Source: JAICXG01 sp036494545
GTDB lineage: Bacteria > Verrucomicrobiota > Verrucomicrobiia > Chthoniobacterales > UBA10450
Direction of reading: 5' to 3'
DNA: 64,000 nt
Assembly (NCBI GenBank): GCA_036494545.1
Contig: DASXOB010000022.1
Coordinates: 248,001 to 312,000 of the forward strand
Shown: positions 45,316-54,214 of the stretch, piece after piece
Layout: each line of letters opens with the position of its first letter
Position numbering within the stretch: the first letter of the stretch is position 1
Notes under the pieces: generated by a model
Database searches by the model: none
The model's input: the letters and a program-made list of their open reading frames with translations, nothing else
Told to the model about the DNA's origin: nothing
Position numbers and translations under genes: made by a program

Positions 45316-45396
45316 TGCTGAGCTCATTGACACTTCAGCCTGCGCCGAAAGTGGACAATTTGTCAGCCTGCTATTCCCAACGCATGATGGAAGCGC

Positions 45397-46092
45397 ATGA
45401 AGACCTGGATCGGAACCTCGGGTTTCCAATACACAGAATGGAAGGGCTCGTTTTACCCGGAGGATTTGCCCGCGACCAAGATGCTGCCCTATTTCGCCGA
45501 ACGCCTAAAGACGACCGAGATCAATTATACTTTTCATCGCATTCCTTCGCCCAAGACGATTGAGAACTGGAAAACGCAAACGCCGGAAACGTTTCGCTTT
45601 GCCCTGAAAGCGCCGCAGAAAATCACTCACTGGTCCAAACTGCGCGATTGCCACGACACGCTGGACTATTTTTGCCGCGTAGCCTCAGGCCTGGGCGAGC
45701 GTCTCGGTCCGATTCTTTTCCAACTCCCCCCGAACTTCAAAAAAGACGTGGAGGTCCTGAGCGCTTTTCTGCGTGAGCTACCAACCATGCGCGGTGCATT
45801 TGAGTTTCGACATGCGTCCTGGCTGGATGAGGAAGTCTTTGCTCTCTTGCGTGAGCATAACATCGCGCTCTGTATAGCTGATACCGAGAAACTCAGTACG
45901 CCAACTATTACCACGGCCGATTATGGCTATCTGCGTTTGCGCCGCGAAGATTACACGACCGCAGACGTAGAACGCTGGGCTGAGATCGTTAGGCAGCAAA
46001 GCGACAAATGGTCCGAGACTTTCGTCTATTTCAAACATGAGGAAGCCGGCATCGGTCCAAAGCTAGCCCGGCAAATGATGACATTGCTATAG
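45397..46092 (+). CDS. DUF72 (YecE) family TIM-barrel protein
   Basis: 231 residues. N-terminal WIGTSGFQYTEWKGSFYPED, then ETFRFALKAPQKITH and a LGPILFQLPPNF block, with the C-terminal YFKHEEAGIGPKLARQM. This is the complete family pattern. Function still unknown. The octamer occurs in frame as Val-Arg at 45986. Confidence 0.92.
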   Translation: MKTWIGTSGFQYTEWKGSFYPEDLPATKMLPYFAERLKTTEINYTFHRIPSPKTIENWKTQTPETFRFALKAPQKITHWSKLRDCHDTLDYFCRVASGLGERLGPILFQLPPNFKKDVEVLSAFLRELPTMRGAFEFRHASWLDEEVFALLREHNIALCIADTEKLSTPTITTADYGYLRLRREDYTTADVERWAEIVRQQSDKWSETFVYFKHEEAGIGPKLARQMMTLL

Positions 46093-46162
46093 CTTTCGGG
46101 TTCGCTCAGCCCTTGGGAAAGCTCTTGTCACCTGATTCGATTTCCGCTGAGATAGCGGCGAA

Positions 46163-46819
46163 ATGACTCCCTCAAAATCGGTGTTAATGACAGGTGGCAC
46201 GGGTTACATCGGTTCTCGTCTTATTCCTGCCCTGCAAGCGCATGGCCATGTCGTTAGGGCGGTAATCCGGCCCGGTTCGGAGGGCAAATTGTCGCCCAAC
46301 GTTCAACCCATCGTGGCCGATCCATTGCAAATGGATTCCTACACCGATCAACTCCGGCCGACCAACACCTTTGTGCACCTGATTGGAACGCCGCACCCAA
46401 GCCCGGCGAAGGCGAAGCAGTTCCAGGAAATCGATCTTGTCTCAATACAGGTAGCAGCCAAAGCGGCCCGCGACGCAGGAGTGGAACATTTCATCTACCT
46501 GAGTGTGGCCTATCCCTCGCGCATGATGCAGGCCTTCATCGAGGTGCGACAAAAGGGCGAAGCCCTGCTGCGCGAAACCTGTCTGCCAGTTACATTCGTC
46601 AGGCCGTGGTATGTCCTTGGACCCGGCCATTGGTGGCCCTATGCCATCATCCCGATCTATTGGATCATGGAGTTAATTCCTTCGACGAGGGAGTCTGCCC
46701 GCCGTCTCGGCTTGGTGAGCATCGGCCAAATGGTCCGCGCGCTGGTTTGGGCGGTGGAGAATCCGCCGGAGAAGATTCGGATTCTCGACGTGCCGCAGAT
46801 TCGAGAATTCCGGCCGTAA
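46163..46819 (+). CDS. NAD(P)-binding Rossmann protein (atypical SDR, NDUFA9-like)
   Basis: 218 residues. GGTGYIGSRLIPAL binds the cofactor, followed by VVRAVIRPGSEGKL and DAGVEHFIYLSVAYPS. It lacks the canonical YxxxK catalytic pair, as in the NmrA/NDUFA9-like atypical SDRs. Likely sugar- or quinone-linked; role open. One octamer in frame at 46251. Confidence 0.82.
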   Translation: MTPSKSVLMTGGTGYIGSRLIPALQAHGHVVRAVIRPGSEGKLSPNVQPIVADPLQMDSYTDQLRPTNTFVHLIGTPHPSPAKAKQFQEIDLVSIQVAAKAARDAGVEHFIYLSVAYPSRMMQAFIEVRQKGEALLRETCLPVTFVRPWYVLGPGHWWPYAIIPIYWIMELIPSTRESARRLGLVSIGQMVRALVWAVENPPEKIRILDVPQIREFRP

Positions 46820-46895
46820 ATATTGTAGGTGCACGCGAGTAAATTGTCGCTAACTAGCCCCGAGACGCTAATCCTCTCCGATCGGAATTACCAAC

Positions 46896-48458
46896 TCAGA
46901 GCGTCTTCAGATATTCCATCAATTGCGCCTTCTCCTTCGCGGAGAGATGAGTCCCGTAATCGTGCCCCGAATTGGAATTACCCTCCATCGTCGTATCGAG
47001 CAGAAAGGCGCCGTCGTCCGTGAATCCCATTTGGGCAACATCGTACCGTTGCGAGCCGCGATGGAAGCTTTTCGAGCGTTCGTTAGGCGGACGCAACAGT
47101 TCCTGCATCGTTCGCACCGAGCCATTGTGCAGATAGGGCGAACGCGCCCACACGCCACCTAGGCTTGCGGCAAAATATTTGCCCGTGCTGCGGACGCCTG
47201 GTTCTTTAGGTGGCTGGTAACCTGTTAGCTCCAGCTCAGCGAGGAACTTGTTGAAGCCATCGGCCTGTCTTTGGTTAAAAAGACTGGCGCGCAACGGGTC
47301 AGTCCCGACTTCAGCCACGGCGTGCAAGCGCTGGTCGTTCTCCGGTCCGGCATGACAACTGGCGCAGTTCGTGGCGAACAGCTTCGCACCCTGTTTGGCT
47401 TTGCTTTCGCTGATGGCAAAAAGATAACGCGGCGGCCGGATTTTCTCGGTTAATTCGGTCTGTCGCCTAACGACTTGGAAATCGAGATCAGCCTTGTTGC
47501 CGTGCAAGGGTGCGCCGAGGCCTAACGATGCCAAAAGATTGCGCGCGATTGGCGAACGCGTGTTCCCGTCCCAGTGCACCCAGGGTCGTTTCTCCACGTT
47601 CCAGACAAGACCGAACTTGATCGGCGCGTACGGCTGCGGCGAATTCAGGAGCGAAGCGGAGAGCAAACCGAACGCATCGTTGCGCCCAGGACCGGAAGCG
47701 GGCGGCAGCTTCTCCGGTGGCTGATCGGGCACATGCAGGACGGCGCGGATATTGTGAAAAAGGCGAAGCATGGCGTGAGCGCGCGAGGCCAGATCGGTGT
47801 CGCTATCGATTGGTGGCTGCAGATCGGCAGTAGCAATCTCGTTCAGTTCACCGGGCGCGATGTCTTTGGCACCTGACGGATCTTCCTTCATCGTCGCCAC
47901 GATCTTGTCTTGTTGCCTCTCCCAGGCAGCCTCAAACGCCGCCGGCCTGGCGCCGAGATAAAGCGCGAGAAATTTTTTCATATTCGCGGGATCGGTTGTC
48001 TTGAAGGTAGCGCCAAGGACCGCGCCAAAAAGCGCCTCCACATTAAAGTCACTCGTCGTGCCAAGGAGGCGGATTGGCTTGTCGCTCGCTGTCGAAGTGA
48101 TTTGCGAGACATGACAGGACGCGCAGTTGATTCCGACAGCCGGCAGATTGCCGAGATGTTTTACCGCTGTCTTGCGACTAAAACCGATGGGCCAGCCAAA
48201 ATCAGGATCGGGAATGAGGCCGAGATGAGCAAGGTTTGAAGTGGGAAACAGTTCCGGGTAAACCTTGATGAACGTGCGCAGCACCGGCTCGGGAAAAATC
48301 TCCGTACCCATCGAGCCGTGGAGGAAAAAGTTCAGATCATCGCGGGACCAGGTCGGAACCTGAGCCATGCCGGGTTGGGCGAAGGATTTTTCCGCCGCCA
48401 TGATCGGGGCGTGAAGGAGAAGGAAAAGAGGAACGAAAAGGATGGCAGCGCGCTGCAT
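46896..48458 (-). CDS. Di-haem cytochrome c peroxidase-like protein
   Basis: 520 residues. Signal peptide ending HAPIMAAEK. Two CxxCH haem sites: INCASCHVSQ (about residue 136) and TNCASCHAGPEN (about residue 365). The sequence between carries a long insertion compared with bacterial CcpA. The last part (ARSPYLHNGSVRTMQELLRP, then DYGTHLSAKEKAQLMEYLKTL) matches the MauG/CcpA C-terminal domain. It reduces peroxide or acts as an electron carrier in the periplasm. Three octamer copies lie inside it (47080, 47466, 47521), in three coding contexts. Confidence 0.85.
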   Translation of the reverse strand: MQRAAILFVPLFLLLHAPIMAAEKSFAQPGMAQVPTWSRDDLNFFLHGSMGTEIFPEPVLRTFIKVYPELFPTSNLAHLGLIPDPDFGWPIGFSRKTAVKHLGNLPAVGINCASCHVSQITSTASDKPIRLLGTTSDFNVEALFGAVLGATFKTTDPANMKKFLALYLGARPAAFEAAWERQQDKIVATMKEDPSGAKDIAPGELNEIATADLQPPIDSDTDLASRAHAMLRLFHNIRAVLHVPDQPPEKLPPASGPGRNDAFGLLSASLLNSPQPYAPIKFGLVWNVEKRPWVHWDGNTRSPIARNLLASLGLGAPLHGNKADLDFQVVRRQTELTEKIRPPRYLFAISESKAKQGAKLFATNCASCHAGPENDQRLHAVAEVGTDPLRASLFNQRQADGFNKFLAELELTGYQPPKEPGVRSTGKYFAASLGGVWARSPYLHNGSVRTMQELLRPPNERSKSFHRGSQRYDVAQMGFTDDGAFLLDTTMEGNSNSGHDYGTHLSAKEKAQLMEYLKTL

Positions 48459-48572
48459 GGCAACGGCTTAAGGAAAACGAGAAAAAAATTCAATTCAAAT
48501 TCACTCGTTAGGCATCAGCCGCTGCCTTGAAGAGTTCTTGCCGCTTCCGGCGCCCGATGAAATTATGCGCCA

Positions 48573-49271
48573 ATGGAAGAAATCGCGCACAATCTCGAGC
48601 GTGTGCAGGCGCGGATGGTCGAAGCGGCCAAAAAAAGCGGCCGCTCGCCTAACGACGTCGAGTTGGTCGCGGTTTCAAAGACCCATCCGGCCGAGAAAAT
48701 TCAGGGCGCGGCTGAGGCGGGCCAGACGCTATTTGGAGAAAGCCGGGTGCAGGAGGCGCGGGTGAAAATTCCGCTTCTCTCTTCGCGTTTGCGCTGGCAT
48801 TTCATCGGTCACTTGCAGAAGAACAAAATCCGGCAGGCGCTGCCGCTCTTCGAGTTATTTCACGGAATCGACTCTCTCGGCCTGGCTGAGGACATGCAGC
48901 GCGTGGCGGGCGAGGAGGGTTCGCGACCGCGCGTCCTGCTCCAGGTCAATATGGCGGGAGAAGCGAGCAAACACGGCTTTTCGCCGGTGGAATTACGGGG
49001 TGATTTCGAATCCTTACTTTCGCTAGGGTGCCTAACGATTGAAGGACTCATGGTTATTCCTCCGCTTGCCCTCAAGGCCGAAATGTCGCGCCACCACTTC
49101 GTTGCCCTGCGCGAGCTGCGGGATGCGCTGGAAGGTGAATTCAAGCTGCGCCTGCCCCAGCTCTCAATGGGAATGAGCGGCGATTTTGAAATCGCGATTG
49201 AAGAAGGCGCCACCCTGGTCCGGATTGGCACAGCCATCTTCGGTCAACGGTCGCGGCCATTGCGCGCTTGA
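48573..49271 (+). CDS. yggS: YggS/PLPBP pyridoxal-phosphate homeostasis protein
   Basis: 232 residues. PLP lysine in VELVAVSKTHPAEKI (K near residue 36), GESRVQEARVKIP, HFIGHLQKNKIRQ and the C-terminal LSMGMSGDFEIAIEEGATLVRIG. Complete single-domain alanine-racemase fold. It buffers free PLP and protects cells from vitamin B6 imbalance. Start at ATG 48573. The octamer in frame at 48648 encodes Pro-Asn-Asp and at 49031 Leu-Thr. Confidence 0.95.
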   Translation: MEEIAHNLERVQARMVEAAKKSGRSPNDVELVAVSKTHPAEKIQGAAEAGQTLFGESRVQEARVKIPLLSSRLRWHFIGHLQKNKIRQALPLFELFHGIDSLGLAEDMQRVAGEEGSRPRVLLQVNMAGEASKHGFSPVELRGDFESLLSLGCLTIEGLMVIPPLALKAEMSRHHFVALRELRDALEGEFKLRLPQLSMGMSGDFEIAIEEGATLVRIGTAIFGQRSRPLRA

Positions 49272-49405
49272 GGGCGAGCGAAACTCACTCCGGATTGGCA
49301 CAGGCGCTTCTAATTCCACCTTACCGCGACCTCCCCTCAAGACCGCCACTCATTGCCCATTCTTCCAGCAATTGCTTGTCGGCTTCAGCTGGCTAGCCTG
49401 TCCTT

Positions 49406-49717
49406 ATGCGCCTCGAGCCGGCCAACATCGAGCAAATCGGCAGCGAACTTGCCATCCAGTGGAACGACGGGAGCGAAACCTTTCTCCCTTTGCGCTTCCT
49501 GCGCACAGCCTGTCCTTGTGCGGCGTGCGGCGGCGAGCCTGACGTACTCGGCGATCTCGTTAGGCCAGAAGTCAGTTACAACGAGCAGAGCTTCGTTTTG
49601 CGCGGCTGGAAAATGGTGGGGGGGTACGCGCTCCAACCAAGCTGGGGCGACGGCCATGACACCGGCATTTATAGTTACCAATATTTGCGCCGGATCGATC
49701 CGAGCCGTCCCGCCTAA
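49406..49717 (+). CDS. DUF971 domain protein (gamma-butyrobetaine-hydroxylase-like N-terminal domain)
   Basis: 103 residues. LAIQWNDGSETFLPLRFLRT, CPCAACGGE and SWGDGHDTGIYSYQYLR fit the small DUF971 fold, with a possible Cys-based zinc or Fe-S site (CPCAAC). Often found in Fe-S or metal-homeostasis gene groups. The stop TAA is inside the octamer GCCTAACGA, three bases before the ATG of the next gene. Confidence 0.88.
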   Translation: MRLEPANIEQIGSELAIQWNDGSETFLPLRFLRTACPCAACGGEPDVLGDLVRPEVSYNEQSFVLRGWKMVGGYALQPSWGDGHDTGIYSYQYLRRIDPSRPA

Positions 49718-49719
49718 CG

Positions 49720-50178
49720 ATGAATCAACGAGTTAAGGCTGCACTGCTTTTCTGCTTCTTCGCCCTTTGTGGGGCCGGGGTCATCGCGACCTCTATTTCG
49801 CGCGCGCGTCTTCCTGCCCCCGCGGCCCGTGAGCTATACTCCGTGGTCAACCATCAGCTTTCCTCTTTGCGAGCGGACGATTTTGACGCCGCATACAAAC
49901 AAGCGGCCTCCGTAGTACAGCAGAAATTTTCCCGTGCGCAATTCGAACAGATGATCCGACGCGACTTTGCCTGCATGACTCAGGCGGGACAGGTGGAATT
50001 TGGCACCGTCGAAGTCGCCGGGCCCACCGCCATGATGCAGGTTTACCTAACGACCACGGATGGAACCGCGCGCGCCTACCTTTATAGCTTCACCGCTGAA
50101 CAGAAGGACTGGAAAATTGATGGCGTCACACCCCTGGGCCCACAGCCCGCGCGCCGGCTGCCGGGATTACATATCTGA
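49720..50178 (+). CDS. DUF4864 exported protein
   Basis: 152 residues. N-terminal hydrophobic segment (ALLFCFFALCGAGVIATSI), then VVNHQLSSLRADDFDAAYKQ, FEQMIRRDFACMTQAG and WKIDGVTPLG, the NTF2-like DUF4864 pattern. Function unknown. Translationally close to the DUF971 gene (junction formed by the octamer). Confidence 0.82.
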   Translation: MNQRVKAALLFCFFALCGAGVIATSISRARLPAPAARELYSVVNHQLSSLRADDFDAAYKQAASVVQQKFSRAQFEQMIRRDFACMTQAGQVEFGTVEVAGPTAMMQVYLTTTDGTARAYLYSFTAEQKDWKIDGVTPLGPQPARRLPGLHI

Positions 50179-50303
50179 CCGACACTCAGGATAAGTCGAA
50201 CGTTTCTCCGTCTCCAGGTTATCTCTGCCACAAAGCGCACGACAATCCGCAAAGCAAAACTAACTCTTAAGATCGAGCCAGGTGGTAGCTCTTGGGAGAC
50301 GAT

Positions 50304-50822
50304 CTACTCGCTCTTTCCACCGAGTTCCTTCCGGACCGCAGGCGATAACTGGTTGGCATGGGCCAGTAGTTGAGATACCTGCCACTGCTGGGTCTCGTTC
50401 AACATACCGTTAAAGGCTGGCATACCGCTAAAGCGTATTCCATTCCTGACCACCCAGCGCGTCACGCCGACCGGATCGTCGGTCACACCTTCCGACGGCG
50501 GGAGAAGAGGCGGAATATGCGGATACATCCGTTTCGACATGTCGCTCGGACCTTGGCCATAACTCCCGTGACAGCCCATGCATCCGTATTGCTGATAGAC
50601 CTTGGCCCCGGCAATCAGGTTAGCTTCATCCGGCGAGACAGGTGATTGATCCTGCGCGGCGCGGCCGATCGAGGTGGCGATTGCATGATTCGCGAGGTAA
50701 CGCTCTCCCGGCAGCGGACTGGCGGCGGTGGCCATGCTGAGTCCGCCGCGAGTGACCCAGAGAAACTCGACGAGCAATAAAACAGCGGCTCCAACAATGA
50801 TTCCCAGGATGAATTTGATCAT
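50304..50822 (-). CDS. Membrane-anchored c-type cytochrome (single haem)
   Basis: 172 residues from ATG 50822. An N-terminal TM anchor (IKFILGIIVGAAVLLLVEFL) is followed by a haem site, YGCMGCHGSYGQG, and an axial Met in GIRFSGMPAFNGMLNETQQW. The frame upstream of 50822 runs through the tRNA and is not coding. Probably a periplasmic electron carrier or a small oxidase-linked cytochrome. Confidence 0.88.
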   Translation of the reverse strand: MIKFILGIIVGAAVLLLVEFLWVTRGGLSMATAASPLPGERYLANHAIATSIGRAAQDQSPVSPDEANLIAGAKVYQQYGCMGCHGSYGQGPSDMSKRMYPHIPPLLPPSEGVTDDPVGVTRWVVRNGIRFSGMPAFNGMLNETQQWQVSQLLAHANQLSPAVRKELGGKSE

Positions 50823-50920
50823 AGACAGATGCGTGAAGGACGAATCTGCATCTGATGGCGGAGGTTTGTAAAGAAATCGCTCGCCCGAACCAAAGGCACG
50901 CAAGCTTGCGCGAGAAAGGA

Positions 50921-51006
50921 TGGTGGGCAGGGCTGGATTCGAACCAGCGAAGGCGTAAGCCAGCGGATTTACAGTCCGCCCCGTTTGGCCACTTCGGTAC
51001 CTACCC
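50921..51006 (-). tRNA. tRNA-Tyr (anticodon GTA)
   Basis: 86 nt including the encoded CCA. The acceptor stem GGGTAGG pairs with CCTGCCC, the discriminator is A, the anticodon GTA is at 50970-50972, the T arm contains GGTTCGAATCC, and the long variable arm identifies the Tyr class. It is the only tRNA in the window and lies between the cytochrome c and DUF5996 genes. Confidence 0.97.
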
Positions 51007-51092
51007 GCGCCGTGGGAAGAACGAGCGTCTGATATAGGCTGGCTCGCTCGGGGTCGCAACTTTTTTGCCGGCAGGTAGATTGCCGGACAGAA

Positions 51093-52067
51093 ATGAATCT
51101 ACCGCCTGCACCGCCGACTCTTTCCGAAGCCGATCGCGAGAAAATCTGGCCGCCTCTTCCGTTCGGCGAATGGCAGCCCACCGCCGAGACGCTCCACATG
51201 TGGACGCAGATCGTGGGCAAGGTGCGTCTCGCTCTTACACCCTGGATCAATCACTCGTGGCACGTCACGCTCTATCTCACTGCTCGCGGCCTAACGACTT
51301 CGCCAATCCCGCATGGCTTTGACACATTTGAGATCCGCTTCGATTTCATCAGCCATGAGCTGCGCATTCTGAAGAGCGATGGCGCCGTGCGAGTCTTGCC
51401 ACTTCGCCCGCAATCAGTCGCCGACTTTTATCGCGAAGTCATGGGTGCTTTAGAAAAGCTCGCGTTGCCGGTGAAAATCGATCCAACGCCTAACGAAATT
51501 GCCGAGCCGATTGCATTTGACAAAGATGAGATGCATTGCGCCTACATCCCCGGACAGGCGCATCGATTTTGGCAGGTGCTGCGACAGTCAGATCGTGTCC
51601 TGAAAAAATTTCGCTCTCGTTTCTGCGGGAAGTGCAGTCCGGTGCATTTCTTTTGGGGCAGCTTTGACCTCGCGGTGACACGCTTCTCCGGACGGACCGC
51701 TCCGCCGCATCCAGGTGGTGTCCCGCATTTGCCCGATGCGGTGACGCGCGAGGCCTATGCGCAGGAGGTGAGCAGCGTTGGCTTTTGGCCGGGCAACGCT
51801 TCCAGCCCGACACCGGTTTATTATTCCTACGCTTATCCGGAACCGCCGGGATTTGCCGACGCCAAAGTGCAACCGGCGGAGGCGAGCTATTACGCGCCGC
51901 TGCGGGAATTCGTTTTGCCTTACGACGCGGTGCGCAGCGCGGCTTCACCGGACGATCTCCTGCTCACCTTCGCGCAGAGCGTTTACGACGCGGCTTCAAC
52001 GTTAGGCAAATGGGATCGCGCTAGGCTCGAAGAAGCCGTATTAAAACCGCCGGTCGCGTTGCCCTGA
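51093..52067 (+). CDS. DUF5996 family protein
   Basis: 324 residues. WPPLPFGEWQPTAETLHMWT at the start, HVTLYLTARGLTTSPIPHG and CGKCSPVHFFWGSFDLAVTR are hallmark segments of the family. Several conserved Trp, His and Cys residues hint at a metal site, but the function is unknown. Octamer copies in frame at 51290 (Leu-Thr) and 51489 (Pro-Asn-Glu). Confidence 0.88.
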   Translation: MNLPPAPPTLSEADREKIWPPLPFGEWQPTAETLHMWTQIVGKVRLALTPWINHSWHVTLYLTARGLTTSPIPHGFDTFEIRFDFISHELRILKSDGAVRVLPLRPQSVADFYREVMGALEKLALPVKIDPTPNEIAEPIAFDKDEMHCAYIPGQAHRFWQVLRQSDRVLKKFRSRFCGKCSPVHFFWGSFDLAVTRFSGRTAPPHPGGVPHLPDAVTREAYAQEVSSVGFWPGNASSPTPVYYSYAYPEPPGFADAKVQPAEASYYAPLREFVLPYDAVRSAASPDDLLLTFAQSVYDAASTLGKWDRARLEEAVLKPPVALP

Positions 52068-52089
52068 CGAATCCGCGTCGCCAGCAGGG

Positions 52090-52701
52090 CTAAGGCTTCA
52101 GCCAGCGCCGAACCACGGCCAGCTCCGTATTCGTTAGGCCATGACCCGTCGGGAAAAAGCGGGCCGTTACCTCCGCTCCCGCCGACGCGAGCATTTCCGC
52201 CAGTCGCTCCGTCTGTTCCCGTGGAATAATCGTATCCGCGTCTCCTCCGGCGATCCAAACGCGCGTGCCGCGCAAATCCCGCAATTGATCGGGCTCGAGC
52301 GGCACCATCGCGCGCAGGAGAACCGCGGCGCGCAAGATCTCGGGTCGGCGCAGAAGAATGCTGGCCGCGATATTGGCGCCATTTGAATAACCGACGGCAA
52401 CCATCTTCTCCCGATCCAGCCCGTAATGTTCCGCTGCCGCGATAACAAAATCCGCCAGCTCGTCTGTGCGTTGCTTCAGATCTTCGAGATCGAAGACACC
52501 TTCGGCCAGCCGGCGGAAGAAGCGAGGATGGCCATTCTCCAACACTTTCCCGCGCGGACTGAGCAAACTCGCCGCCGGATCCAATTCGCGCCCTAACGGC
52601 AATAGGTCCCGCTCGTTTCCGCCCGTGCCGTGCAACATCAGCAGACTGCGCTCCGAACTGCCAGGAACGAACTCGTGCACAAAACCAAGTTCGTTAGTCA
52701 T
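52090..52701 (-). CDS. Alpha/beta hydrolase (phospholipase/carboxylesterase type)
   Basis: 203 residues from ATG 52701. Oxyanion segment LMLHGTGGNERDLLPLG, nucleophile GYSNGAN (GxSxG), acid in IAGGDADTIIP, and catalytic His in FFPTGHGLTN. The start ATG overlaps the stop of the aminotransferase (ATGA), so the two are translated together. Substrate unknown; such esterases often accept short acyl esters. Confidence 0.88.
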   Translation of the reverse strand: MTNELGFVHEFVPGSSERSLLMLHGTGGNERDLLPLGRELDPAASLLSPRGKVLENGHPRFFRRLAEGVFDLEDLKQRTDELADFVIAAAEHYGLDREKMVAVGYSNGANIAASILLRRPEILRAAVLLRAMVPLEPDQLRDLRGTRVWIAGGDADTIIPREQTERLAEMLASAGAEVTARFFPTGHGLTNTELAVVRRWLKP

Positions 52702-53888
52702 AAACGATAAAATTCCGCGATCGCATCGACGACTGCCTGTTGCATCTCGGAGGTGAGTTCCGGATAAATCGGCAAGGCCAGCGTCTCGCGCGCCGCCCGC
52801 TCCGTTTCGGGCAAATCGCCGGACCGATATCCCAGATAGTCGAAGCACTTCTGTTCGTGCAATCCGAGCGGGTAATAGATCGCCGTCCCGATGCCTCTTT
52901 CGGAGAGATGCTGTTGCAGCGGACCGCGCCGGGGCGCGCGGATCACATACTGGTGATAAATGTGATGATTCGTTAGGCCACGATCCCGATATGGCTCAGC
53001 CGGCAGCGTCAGCGTCGTCGTTAGGGCGGCGGCCTCGAATTTTTCCCGGTAAACATCGGCCACTCGCCGGCGCGTCCCCGACCAGGCGTCGAGATGTGGC
53101 AATTTCACCTTCAGGATCGCAGCCTGAAATGCATCGAGCCGAAAATTGCCGCCGATCACCTGGTGGAAATAGCGCGGCTCCATCCCATGCTGGCGAAAAG
53201 CGCGACAGCGCGCCGCCAGTTCGTCGTCGTCAGCGATGATTGCTCCCGCGTCTCCCGCAGCGCCTAGGTTTTTCGAAGGATAAAAACTGAGCGCGCCGGC
53301 GACGCCCATAGTTCCCGCCCGGCGGGGACGACCGTCGGCCGAGGGATATTCCGCTCCAATCGCCTGTGCGGCATCTTCGATCACGGTGAGGTGATATTCC
53401 TGGGCCAGCTGATTAATCGCATCCATTTCGCAGCATAAACCAAAGAGATGCACTGGAACGATCGCCCTTACGACTCTTCCCGCGGAATCGAGCAACTCCC
53501 CTTTCCCGTTACGGCGGCACATCCCGAGAAAGCGCGCGATCGCGTCGATCGAAATGTTAAAAGTCGCCGAATCAATATCGACGAAGACTGGCCTCGCACC
53601 CACTCGGGCGAGACATCCGGCGGTAGCAAAAAACGTGTAAGCGCTCGTGATAACGGCGTCGTTAGGTCCAAAACCGAGCGCCATGAAAATGTCGAGTAAC
53701 GCATCCGTTCCCGAGGAGACGCCGATGGCGTGTTTCACACCGCAATATTCGGCCAGGGCGCGCTCGAACTCTTCGACCTTCGATCCGAGGATGAAGTTCT
53801 GCGTGCCCAAAATTTCATCCAATTCGCGCCGAATGGACTCGGCCAGATTCCTATATTGTTCGCTCAGGTCGAGCAGCGGCACGCGCAT
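52698..53888 (-). CDS. DegT/DnrJ/EryC1/StrS aminotransferase
   Basis: 396 residues from ATG 53888 (MRVPLLDLSEQYRNL); an ATG nine codons earlier is possible. PLP fold with SSGTDALLDIFMAL, the Asp in VIEDAAQAIGAEY that holds the PLP nitrogen, and Lys in ALSFYPSKNLGAAGD. It makes amino sugars from nucleotide-linked keto sugars, usually for surface glycans or antibiotics. Three octamer copies inside (52970, 53018, 53659). Confidence 0.92.
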   Translation of the reverse strand: MRVPLLDLSEQYRNLAESIRRELDEILGTQNFILGSKVEEFERALAEYCGVKHAIGVSSGTDALLDIFMALGFGPNDAVITSAYTFFATAGCLARVGARPVFVDIDSATFNISIDAIARFLGMCRRNGKGELLDSAGRVVRAIVPVHLFGLCCEMDAINQLAQEYHLTVIEDAAQAIGAEYPSADGRPRRAGTMGVAGALSFYPSKNLGAAGDAGAIIADDDELAARCRAFRQHGMEPRYFHQVIGGNFRLDAFQAAILKVKLPHLDAWSGTRRRVADVYREKFEAAALTTTLTLPAEPYRDRGLTNHHIYHQYVIRAPRRGPLQQHLSERGIGTAIYYPLGLHEQKCFDYLGYRSGDLPETERAARETLALPIYPELTSEMQQAVVDAIAEFYRL

Positions 53889-54009
53889 GGCGCTAGCGAA
53901 GCACGCCTCGTGCACTCTGGCGAGCGCGGCATTGTGCGGCGCAGTGCAAGTCCGGAAAGCTCGTCTTCAAGTCGTTGACCGCTGGAAATCAATCGGCTAA
54001 CCTCCGCGC

Positions 54010-54198
54010 GTGGGTCTTATCCGCAGTTTTTTTTGGTTTCTCCTCTTCGTCTTTTTCACCTTTAGCTTCGTCGTCCTTTTCGAGTACGGACCAAGCGATT
54101 TCGTTTCCGGTTTTCAAACCGAACTGCATCGAGTCACGAATTACGTCGAGAACCTGGTGCAACCCGGAAAGAAAAAGGGCGAGGAAGCCAAGCCGTAG
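54010..54198 (+). CDS. Small membrane protein (62 residues)
   Basis: Starts at GTG 54010. One hydrophobic segment (IRSFFWFLLFVFFTFSFVVL) is followed by an acidic and basic tail ending GKKKGEEAKP. No domain. It is convergent with mqnD, with 16 nt between the two stops. Confidence 0.55.
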   Translation: MGLIRSFFWFLLFVFFTFSFVVLFEYGPSDFVSGFQTELHRVTNYVENLVQPGKKKGEEAKP

Positions 54199-54214
54199 GA
54201 AGACTGCGTTTTCG

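Noticed and set aside
46896..48458. Methylamine dehydrogenase maturation (MauG) function
   Set aside because: Similar di-haem fold, but no mau genes are present; the two cupredoxin genes that may attract a methylamine label are better explained as copper proteins.
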